From positions 1 to 12,021 of the forward strand of contig CAIXQV010001113.1 of assembly GCA_903921605.1 (NCBI GenBank): DNA of 12,021 bases. The letters run 5' to 3'. This DNA comes from an uncultured Planctomycetaceae bacterium. GTDB lineage: Bacteria > Planctomycetota > Planctomycetia > Planctomycetales > Planctomycetaceae. A model generated the notes under the pieces. It ran no database searches. It was not told the DNA's origin and saw nothing but the letters and a program-made list of their open reading frames with translations. Below are positions 6,887 through 12,021 of the stretch, one piece after another. The stretch's first letter is position 1. Each line of letters starts with the position of its first letter. A program made the position numbers and the translations under genes.

Positions 6887-8362
6887 TCATTTCGGCCAAT
6901 GGTACAACATTCCATAGATCACAACACCTGTGATCGACACAAACAACCAGATCGGGAAAGTGATTTTTGCCAGTCGGCGGTGTTCCGGCCAGCGTTCTCG
7001 CCACGCATGCACAAAAACCCTGATCGCAAGAATGGGCACAAAAACGGCCAGAATCACGTGGGGAATCAAAATACTGCGGTAAACCAACGTGGCCGTTTCT
7101 GAACCGATAAAGGCTCGCCCACGTTCACCAGTAAAATGATGCAACGCCTGGTGATACGTCAGATAGCAGGCCAGAAATACGACAGAGAACAGGAACGCCG
7201 TAATCATCAAATTCCGATGCAGAATCCTTTTCTGACTCTTAATGGCAATGAGCCCTGCAACCAGCAATAACGTGCAACATGAATTCAGCGCGGCGTTGAT
7301 CGAAGGCAGCCGAGAAACCCAGAGCGGCAGTTTCTGTTCGATTTTCTCGTTCCGCTCAGACGCTGCGGCTTCTGAGACTGCGCTTTTGTCGGCCGCATCT
7401 ACGGCAGCGGGATCACTCCGGTCACTGTTTTTTTTTTCGTCAAAGGTCGCTGCGTCAGAATCTGGAGTAGTTGCTCCGTCTGAACCGGCTTCCGACTTCT
7501 CCTCCTCACCTGTTGCTTCGCTGCCGCCTACCGGCGCGACTGAGAACGACAAGCCGGGAACACTTCCGATCACCGGACTGCCCGATACCGCTGGTCCTGG
7601 AACAGGAAAATCGTCCTTGCCCTCAATGACCCGCCGCAGCTTCACAACATGGTCTGGATCTGTCATCAGATAAGTGGCAACCGGCACGCCCTCTTCGTTC
7701 ATCAGTACAGCGCGATTGGAATGAGCGACCTCAAAGCCGGGCTTGCGAGCTTCACCGAGATTTGGTTTCACGTACTGAGTAAACCCGGTTCGGATCAATT
7801 CGTGAATGGTGTTCTCGTCCCCTGTCAGAAACTTCCACCGAGCATGATCCGCGCGAAACGTTTCAGCGTAGGCTTTCAACACTTCAGCCGTGTCATAACT
7901 GGAGTCGACCGAAAACGTCACGAACTGAAAATCCGGATTGGATTCCGCCACCCGTCGATGCAGGTCGGATACATTACGAGTAATCATCGGGCAGGTTTCA
8001 ATGCAACGCGTGAAGACGAAACTAGCTAGCCAACGCTTGCCCAGCAGACTTTCGCGGCTCACCGCGCCACCCATGCATTCGGGGAACTCAAACTCAGGCA
8101 ATTCTCGTCGCGGAAAATTGATCACAACCGATGCCGTAGACGCTTCTGCGGGTGCGGCTCCGTCGGCGGAGGCGGAAGGTTGCGAGTCGCTGGCTGGGTT
8201 AGTCTTGTCGTCAGACTTCTGCAGGACGAGTTTCCAAGTTGCCGCGAGGACCAACAGCCACAAAACACTTCCCAAAAGAAAGCTGAATGTCGACATCCCG
8301 GAGCGACTGCGAAGATTTGCAATCGAAACGTTCGTCTGTGGAAGGTTTGAAGGGATAATCAT
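6887..8362 (-). CDS. SCO1/SenC copper chaperone fused to a DUF420 (CtaM/YozB-type) membrane domain
   Basis: A 491-residue membrane protein likely to mature the CuA/CuB centres of a heme-copper oxidase. An N-terminal membrane anchor lies at about 25-47, then a Ser/Ala/Pro-rich linker. A thioredoxin-fold SCO domain follows at about 82-250, with the copper ligands Cys120-x3-Cys124 (FTRCIETCPMIT) and His214 (VAHSNRAV). After an acidic low-complexity linker at about 251-344 comes a DUF420 domain at about 345-490 with several helices and regularly placed His residues (382, 404, 408, 435, 461, 488). DUF420 proteins include CtaM, needed for aa3 oxidase function in Staphylococcus aureus, so the two halves belong to one pathway. 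No oxidase subunit gene is in the window. ATG at 8362 is used; a shorter start at 8296 also keeps the anchor, and a TTG at 8434 is less likely. The A10 tract in the linker is listed separately. Confidence 0.9.
   Translation of the reverse strand: MIIPSNLPQTNVSIANLRSRSGMSTFSFLLGSVLWLLVLAATWKLVLQKSDDKTNPASDSQPSASADGAAPAEASTASVVINFPRRELPEFEFPECMGGAVSRESLLGKRWLASFVFTRCIETCPMITRNVSDLHRRVAESNPDFQFVTFSVDSSYDTAEVLKAYAETFRADHARWKFLTGDENTIHELIRTGFTQYVKPNLGEARKPGFEVAHSNRAVLMNEEGVPVATYLMTDPDHVVKLRRVIEGKDDFPVPGPAVSGSPVIGSVPGLSFSVAPVGGSEATGEEEKSEAGSDGATTPDSDAATFDEKKNSDRSDPAAVDAADKSAVSEAAASERNEKIEQKLPLWVSRLPSINAALNSCCTLLLVAGLIAIKSQKRILHRNLMITAFLFSVVFLACYLTYHQALHHFTGERGRAFIGSETATLVYRSILIPHVILAVFVPILAIRVFVHAWRERWPEHRRLAKITFPIWLFVSITGVVIYGMLYHWPK
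7428..7437 (-). repeat. A10 homopolymer in the linker of the SCO-DUF420 gene
   Basis: The coding strand has ten consecutive A residues read as GAA AAA AAA AAC (Glu309-Lys-Lys-Asn312), between the SCO and DUF420 domains. One extra A gives Lys-Gln then TGA within a few codons; one A fewer gives a TAG about ten codons after the tract. Either slip would release an SCO-only protein. The tract and stops are seen directly; slippage is inferred. Confidence 0.8.
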
Positions 8363-8442
8363 GGCTTCAATCTTGTTCTGCGGGAAGATTTCCGTGAGCC
8401 GCTTTCGGCCAGTATGAGCGACTTCAAACCACAATAATTGCA

Positions 8443-8464
8443 GTCTTCGTGCAACGACGAAGAC
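8443..8464 (-). other. Perfect 8-bp hairpin in the SCO-DUF420 leader
   Basis: GTCTTCGT (8443-8450) pairs exactly with ACGAAGAC (8457-8464) around a 6-base loop. It lies just downstream of the candidate TATAAT promoter and about 80 bases before the start codon, so it would be in the 5' leader. No U-run follows on the - strand, arguing against a simple terminator. Role unknown. Confidence 0.5.
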
Positions 8465-8479
8465 CCTGTGATACCGCAG

Positions 8480-8510
8480 ATTATAGACGGATCTGGCTGC
8501 CGAGGGTCAC
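8480..8510 (-). promoter_or_regulatory. Candidate sigma-70 promoter of the SCO-DUF420 gene
   Basis: On the - strand, a perfect TATAAT lies at 8485-8480, with GTGACC (8510-8505; four of six matches to TTGACA) upstream across a 19-base spacer. The spacer is longer than ideal. Transcription would begin near 8473, about 110 bases before the ATG at 8362. The -10 is convincing in sequence and placement; the -35 is weak. Confidence 0.35.
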
Positions 8511-8896
8511 GTCGCCGAGATTTTCCCGCTCTTTGCGTTGGCGACTCTCGTTTTACGCTTTTTGCACGCAAAGCACATCCAGGAACTCGAGTTTTTCCGT
8601 GGGGACGGGCTTCGCGAGAACATAGACCAAACCCACATTCGCTTCGATTATTGCCAAGAATGTGGCCAACCAGGAATCGCACTCCTTACGGGAAACATTC
8701 TTTGAGCGACACAAAGCGAGCCTGTGCTTCACACGAAATGTCGAGCCTTAAGTTGCGATCCCGCGGCGTCAGAATTGCGTGCTGCAGGGCAGAAGTCCGC
8801 CCTCCCCGCCCCTCAACCAATCGACCACAACCCTTGCGATGACCGAGCTAAGATCACGCGCTCACCCGCGATGGAAGGCAGAGATAACCAGACCCT
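8511..8896. other. Intergenic region between SCO-DUF420 and the 263-residue gene
   Basis: I see no convincing gene; open frames here give Arg/Ser/Pro-rich peptides without domains. Two perfect 8-bp inverted repeats are present: CTTTGCGT (8531-8538) with ACGCAAAG (8566-8573), and CCACATTC (8633-8640) with GAATGTGG (8658-8665, 17-base spacer). The first resembles the 'CTTTGCG...CGCAAAG' wording of common dispersed repeats; the second could be an operator or chance. No terminator for the 263-residue gene is obvious. Confidence 0.5.
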
Positions 8897-9688
8897 TCAA
8901 TGTTCCGGCTGATGACTAAGCACAAACTGCAGTTCGATATAGCGGCGAAAATCATCGCAGGTGCGAAAATCAAAATGTGACGCTGGGCGATGCTCCTTAA
9001 AAGCAATTGTTGAGGGCGTCAGCCACGCGGTCGCCGAGTGCTGAATCAGGTCTTCCACCAACAATCGAAAGTTGGCCGCCGATGATGGCGCGATGCGATC
9101 AGCGAGGTACTCGTAACTGACCTCGTCGCTGGCAATACAAATTGCGGGCTGCCCGTTTCGCAACACGATCCAGACTTCCGGTCGATGACGAGGACTCACC
9201 TTGATCGAACTGTTCCACGAACGATGCGAGCTTCCGGATGCCGCCAGCGGAAGCGATCGAAAGCCGGACGGAGCTGTCGATGGAACAACGCCAACGCTGA
9301 TCACCGCCACATCCTGCCACGACCACGCTTGTGTCCGTCCTCGAGAGTCAATCGTTTCCAGAACATCATCGGTAACATTGACGCGATGCGGTCGCTGCAC
9401 ATGCAGCAAATCGGGGATTTCGCTGGCGGGGACAGCAATGGCCTTCAGCCCAGCTTCAGCGAGACGTTCAACAACTCCCTCGGCAATTTCTCGACTACAA
9501 CAGCCGGGAATGATTCCGGGAAGCGAACGAGCCGTCTGGAGAGCAGTCAGACGATCCATCTCCGGAAGTTCCGTCAGGATTTCTTCCAGAGATTCCATAT
9601 CGCCGGGCACACTAAACGCTGCAATCCTGTACTCAACGGCAATGGGAGTCACACCACTTGAAGCTGTTGGTTCTTCATCTAATGACAT
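8897..9688 (-). CDS. Uncharacterised cytoplasmic protein encoded with a universal stress protein
   Basis: A 263-residue protein I do not recognise. It has no signal peptide or membrane segment, so it should be cytoplasmic. Residues about 18-95 read as a compact alpha/beta unit (VEYRIAAFSV ... LPGIIPGCCS ... VVERLAEAGLKAIAVPASEI), suggesting a ferredoxin-like fold of the kind seen in small regulatory or ligand-binding domains. Residues about 100-135 (HRVNVTDDVLETID ... WSWQDVAVISVGVVP) resemble a short beta-rich module. The C-terminal part has VWIVLRNGQPAICIASDE and an Arg/Phe-rich end. Cys63-Cys64 are adjacent. The ATG is well supported by AAGGTGA (9693-9699) 4 bases upstream. It follows the universal stress gene by 31 bases on the same strand, so it is probably co-transcribed from the sigma-54-like promoter. 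The gene is very likely real; no function is proposed. Confidence 0.8.
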   Translation of the reverse strand: MSLDEEPTASSGVTPIAVEYRIAAFSVPGDMESLEEILTELPEMDRLTALQTARSLPGIIPGCCSREIAEGVVERLAEAGLKAIAVPASEIPDLLHVQRPHRVNVTDDVLETIDSRGRTQAWSWQDVAVISVGVVPSTAPSGFRSLPLAASGSSHRSWNSSIKVSPRHRPEVWIVLRNGQPAICIASDEVSYEYLADRIAPSSAANFRLLVEDLIQHSATAWLTPSTIAFKEHRPASHFDFRTCDDFRRYIELQFVLSHQPEH

Positions 9689-9719
9689 CGTATCACCTTA
9701 TTTCTCTTTACCCAGCCGG

Positions 9720-10157
9720 TCACTTCAACAGCAGAACGGGACACTCGCATAAAACCGAAACTTTGTAACTCAGCGTTCCCCACGTTTCAGCAATGTGCTC
9801 GGGATCAATTCGGTGAGAACACATCACGATCAAATCGACTTTATGATTTGCAGCGAAAGACAGGATCTCCTTGAGTCTGTCCCCGACATGAACTTTAAAT
9901 TCACACTCAACTAAAGCTTCCTGAAAACGACGAGCCAATTGCTCGAGATCAGATTCAGCACGCTGACAGACCTGAGCATAAAACTGACGCGTTTCCTCAT
10001 CAGGCCCATCCGGCCCAGCCTCAATGGTTTGCACAATATGCAGCAAAGAGACAGAAGCCTTATTTTGCACAGCCATCTCAAATGCAACATCCAAAGCCGC
10101 ATGGCACCTTACGGCGGTTTCAAGGGGAACAAGGATGTGGCGAAAGCGAGGCTGCAT
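9720..10157 (-). CDS. Universal stress protein (UspA family) with degenerate nucleotide-binding motif
   Basis: A 145-residue single-domain Usp, the usual family length. The first strand is HILVPLE (7-13), followed by a helix with AALDVAFEMA and the strand VSLLHIV (36-42). The last part, VDLIVMCSH (107-115) to CPVLLLK (139-145), matches the Usp C-terminal core. The ATP-binding signature G-x2-G-x9-G-S/T is altered: the first two Gly positions are Cys113 and Arg116, and only Gly127-Thr128 remains with shifted spacing. The protein is therefore more likely of the UspA type that does not bind ATP. Usps are small cytoplasmic proteins made under starvation, oxygen or other stress; the target is not predictable here. 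No good Shine-Dalgarno precedes the ATG. It is the first gene of a probable two-gene unit with the 263-residue protein, and a sigma-54-like promoter lies upstream. Confidence 0.92.
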   Translation of the reverse strand: MQPRFRHILVPLETAVRCHAALDVAFEMAVQNKASVSLLHIVQTIEAGPDGPDEETRQFYAQVCQRAESDLEQLARRFQEALVECEFKVHVGDRLKEILSFAANHKVDLIVMCSHRIDPEHIAETWGTLSYKVSVLCECPVLLLK

Positions 10158-10274
10158 AATGGTTGGTCAGAGCAACAGAGTGGGGTGAAACATTTGTTGA
10201 AGCCGCCTGAACGCACGCGGTTGAAGTCTGGCGATCATGAGCGAGTCTTCATCTCACGGCATCAATATGCGGTT

Positions 10275-10292
10275 AAGCAATCCCGGTGCCAA
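10275..10292 (-). promoter_or_regulatory. Sigma-54 (RpoN) promoter upstream of the universal stress gene
   Basis: Read on the - strand the site is TTGGCACCGGGATTGCTT. It holds TGGCAC (10291-10286) and TTGC (10280-10277) with the exact GG-to-GC spacing of 12 required of -24/-12 elements. It matches the consensus YTGGCACGRNNNTTGCW at all but one specified position (C for G after TGGCAC). Transcription would start near 10265, giving a leader of about 108 bases. This would make the stress operon dependent on RpoN and an enhancer-binding activator. Confidence 0.6.
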
Positions 10293-10422
10293 TTCGATTC
10301 AGTCGGCAGCAGTGGGGGTTGTGCAGTATAGAACGTGCAGAATTGACGAATTCGGATGACGAGCCCCTGTGCAGAATCGCACGGTGGTTCCAGAGACGCA
10401 CAGCGGAGTGCATCAACGAAAA

Positions 10423-10451
10423 CAGGGTTCAGGCGGAAAGCCTGAACCCTG
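10423..10451 (-). terminator. Strong 12-bp hairpin, likely terminator after the lactonase gene
   Basis: CAGGGTTCAGGC (10423-10434) pairs perfectly with GCCTGAACCCTG (10440-10451) around a 5-base loop. On the - strand the stem is followed at once by TTTTCGTT, a short U-rich tail suited to an intrinsic terminator; on the + strand the next bases are CTGTTTGC, less suited. It lies about 205 bases past the lactonase stop, implying a long 3' leader-like tail. Near-identical 12-base direct repeats flank it (TGCATCAACGAA at 10409-10420, TGCATCAACAAA at 10457-10468), so it could instead be an inserted mobile hairpin. Confidence 0.6.
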
Positions 10452-10531
10452 CTGTTTGCATCAACAAAGAACACACAGTTCTTTAATCCGCCATCATTGA
10501 TCGATCAAACCTGAATGGCCCGCAGTGTTTG

Positions 10532-10562
10532 ACGGCACGAGACCGACTCGTCGGTTTGCCGT
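10532..10562. repeat. Imperfect inverted repeat after the lactonase gene
   Basis: ACGGCA (10532-10537) pairs with TGCCGT (10557-10562), and ACCGA (10542-10546) with TCGGT (10551-10555) around a CTCG loop, with a 4-base bulge on one side. It lies about 95 bases past the lactonase stop and may be a 3' structure. No U-run follows. Confidence 0.4.
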
Positions 10563-10656
10563 ACCTCTCGAACCGATACTTGCCCACAGCCGACGTTCAT
10601 TCTTCATGCTTTCATTGAGATGCCCGGGAGCCCGCGCCGATCTTTGTCAGGCGTGC

Positions 10657-11922
10657 TTATCGCGCCCCGGCTAACTCGTGAAACACGATGATTGAAGGAT
10701 TGCCGACCGCTGCATAATTGCCCGTGAAGACCAGCTCGCCGGTCGTCTTGTTCACCTTGAAGATCGCCACGTTGTCAGCTCGCTGATTACAGCAGTACAG
10801 GAACTCCCCGTTCGGATCAAAGTTAAAGCTGCGCGGATAATTGCCACGCGTCCATTCGTCGGCAACGTGCGTCAAAGTACCATTCTCACCAACGGAGAAA
10901 ATACCGATGCTGTCATGCAGACGATTTCCAGCATAGACAAACTTGCCATCGGCTGAGACCAGAATCTCCGAACAGAAATTGCTGCCCTTAAAGCCTTTAG
11001 GCAAGGTTGAAATTGTCTGCCGAGAAGACAATGAGCCTTTTTCGGCGTCGTAGTCGAATAGCACCAGCGTTGAGCCTTCTTCCTGAATCGAATAGAACCA
11101 CTTACCGTTTGGATGAAAGTGGAAGTGTCGAGGTCCATCGCCAGGCGGTAACGAGACTGAGGGAGTTTCAGCCGGGTTGAGCTTGCCCTTTTCGGCATCA
11201 AACTTCCAGATCAGAATCTGATCTGTTCCCAGGTCAACGTGCAGTACAAATCGCCCCGATGGATCAGACTGAATCATGTGCGCGTGAGTTCGATCGTGGC
11301 CGCTGAACGCAAAGCTTCCCGGAGGCGCGTGGACAGCTTTCGTGGGACCAATCGGCCCCGCATCGTTCTTCACGTCGGATGGCTCCGCGAGTCGTCCATC
11401 GGGAAGAATTGGGATCACAGACACAGAGCCACCGAAATAGTTGGCAACCAGGAGAAACTTTCCGGACGGATGAATACTGACATACGTCGGACCAGCACCG
11501 CCTGAGCGAACGGTATTCAGCAGCTCCAGACCGCCCGTCTTTGGATTGATCGAAAACGCGCTGACGGTACCTTCCTTATCAGCTCCAATACGGTCGGTTT
11601 CGTTAGCGGAATAAATATGAGTCCCTGCTGAATTCACTACGAGACAACTGGGGCTGGTTCCCATCTCCACGATGTCTCCCGGCTCCAGTTCTCCAGTCTT
11701 TCGATTGACTGCAAACAGATGTATTCCGCGGCCATTTCCGGGCGGCAGATCAACCTGAGTGGGCAACGTATCCTTCAACGGAGAACTGAATGTTCCCACG
11801 TAGGCGATCAGTGGCAGTTCCGGATCTGCAGCAAAAGCCTGCGAAGATCCAGCCACAAAAGGCGAAACCAGTAAAGCGGTGGTATAAAAAAACGAACGGC
11901 GAGAAGACTTGGAAATCGTCAT
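10657..11922 (-). CDS. Tat-exported beta-propeller lactonase (6-phosphogluconolactonase/YbhE-like family)
   Basis: A 421-residue protein of the lactonase family related to YbhE-type 6-phosphogluconolactonase, a seven-bladed beta-propeller. The N-terminus has a twin-arginine signal, SSRRSFF with Arg8-Arg9, then a hydrophobic stretch and an AFA cleavage site near residue 31. After YVGTF (41-45), blade-like repeats recur: HPSGKFLLVANYF (151-163), DPSGRFVLHVD (220-230), HPNGKWFYSIQ (270-280), SADGKFVYAGN (323-333) and DPNGEFLYCCNQ (369-380). It ends with the family's VGNPSIIVF. Export argues against a role in the cytosolic pentose phosphate pathway; a sugar lactone outside the membrane is more likely, possibly linked to glycan breakdown. 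The ATG at 11922 gives the complete Tat signal and has GAGG 5 bases upstream. The frame stays open to the window edge, but those codons lack a signal and contain the leader hairpin. Confidence 0.92.
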   Translation of the reverse strand: MTISKSSRRSFFYTTALLVSPFVAGSSQAFAADPELPLIAYVGTFSSPLKDTLPTQVDLPPGNGRGIHLFAVNRKTGELEPGDIVEMGTSPSCLVVNSAGTHIYSANETDRIGADKEGTVSAFSINPKTGGLELLNTVRSGGAGPTYVSIHPSGKFLLVANYFGGSVSVIPILPDGRLAEPSDVKNDAGPIGPTKAVHAPPGSFAFSGHDRTHAHMIQSDPSGRFVLHVDLGTDQILIWKFDAEKGKLNPAETPSVSLPPGDGPRHFHFHPNGKWFYSIQEEGSTLVLFDYDAEKGSLSSRQTISTLPKGFKGSNFCSEILVSADGKFVYAGNRLHDSIGIFSVGENGTLTHVADEWTRGNYPRSFNFDPNGEFLYCCNQRADNVAIFKVNKTTGELVFTGNYAAVGNPSIIVFHELAGAR

Positions 11923-11965
11923 AAGTACCTCGGGAGCGAGTGTTTGCGGAAACCGCGTCTTGATC

Positions 11966-11997
11966 GATTCCGGGACAGGCGGTAGCCTTCCGGAATC
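11966..11997 (-). promoter_or_regulatory. Nested inverted repeat in the lactonase leader
   Basis: GATTCCGG (11966-11973) and CCGGAATC (11990-11997) pair exactly, and inside them AGGC (11977-11980) pairs with GCCT (11985-11988) around GGTA. The structure ends 43 bases before the lactonase start codon. It may be a regulator's operator or an RNA hairpin in the leader. No clear -35/-10 pair was seen in the 99 bases available. Confidence 0.45.
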
Positions 11998-12021
11998 AAC
12001 AGACTCTATTGTGTCAGGCAC

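Larger units (their letters stand above)
10158..10656. other. Intergenic region between the stress operon and the lactonase gene
   Basis: No gene is supported in these 499 bases. They hold the leader and sigma-54-like promoter of the stress gene, the strong hairpin with flanking direct repeats (10409-10468), and an imperfect inverted repeat at 10532-10562. The lactonase stop is at 10657, so its 3' region also falls here. Confidence 0.6.

Noticed and set aside
7242..8417. Several + strand open frames opposite the SCO-DUF420 gene (143, 126 and 159 residues)
   Set aside because: They are antisense readings of a gene with clear SCO and DUF420 motifs and contain no recognisable domain.
8438..8842. 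134-residue + strand open frame in the spacer
   Set aside because: It is Arg/Ser/Pro-rich without domain, membrane segment or ribosome site, and it runs through the inverted repeats.
9201..9752. 183-residue + strand open frame opposite the 263-residue gene
   Set aside because: It is Ser/Thr/Arg-rich with no domain, whereas the - strand gene has an excellent ribosome site and operon spacing.
10325..10330. TATACT on the - strand as a sigma-70 -10 for the stress gene
   Set aside because: The hexamer at the proper distance upstream is GAATTC, a poor -35; the sigma-54 site nearer the gene is much better.
11923..12021. Upstream extension of the lactonase to the window edge
   Set aside because: The extra residues lack signal character, contain the leader dyad, and sit before a Shine-Dalgarno and complete Tat signal at 11922.
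1..12021. CRISPR array, tRNA, rRNA, insertion sequence or prophage
   Set aside because: No regular direct-repeat array, cloverleaf, rRNA-like stretch, transposase or integrase was recognised.

Overview
The window looks like chromosomal DNA from a planctomycete (Planctomycetota), probably a polysaccharide-degrading aquatic or marine lineage. This is inferred from the dense run of exported type I sulfatases, an SCO-DUF420 fusion protein, a Tat-exported lactonase, poorly conserved Shine-Dalgarno sites on several genes, and long hypothetical-rich spacers. No rRNA, tRNA, CRISPR array, transposase or phage gene was seen.

Left half, + strand (427-6451): four consecutive secreted sulfatases, all with the formylglycine-type S1 fold but clearly from different subfamilies. 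One is of general arylsulfatase type, one resembles N-acetylgalactosamine-4-sulfatase (ARSB), one resembles arylsulfatase A with an atypical C-S-M-S-R modification site, and one is another arylsulfatase-A-type enzyme. The first two genes overlap by 8 bases and look translationally coupled; the others follow after 116 and 61 bases. Together they suggest stepwise desulfation of a complex sulfated glycan in the periplasm or outside the cell. No glycosidase, lyase, transporter or formylglycine-generating enzyme lies in the window.

Middle, - strand (8362 down to 6504): a membrane-bound SCO1/SenC copper chaperone fused through a low-complexity linker to a DUF420 (CtaM/YozB-type) membrane domain, followed by a 91-residue exported or membrane protein with a CPGC motif. 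This looks like a cytochrome c oxidase assembly module separated from its oxidase genes. The linker carries an A10 tract where slippage would cut off the DUF420 half.

Right part, - strand: a universal stress protein with a degenerate nucleotide-binding motif (10157-9720) is followed 31 bases later by an unrecognised 263-residue cytoplasmic protein (9688-8897). About 120 bases upstream of the stress gene is a near-consensus sigma-54 promoter (10275-10292, - strand), so the pair may belong to an enhancer-dependent regulon. At the right edge is a Tat-exported seven-bladed propeller lactonase (11922-10657) with a structured leader (11966-11997). A strong 12-bp hairpin flanked by near-identical 12-base direct repeats lies in the spacer after it.

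All functional calls come from reading motifs by eye; no database search or folding calculation was made. No clearly new system is evident. The best leads are the sigma-54 stress operon with its unknown partner, the Met-containing sulfatase motif, and the slippery tract in the SCO-DUF420 fusion.
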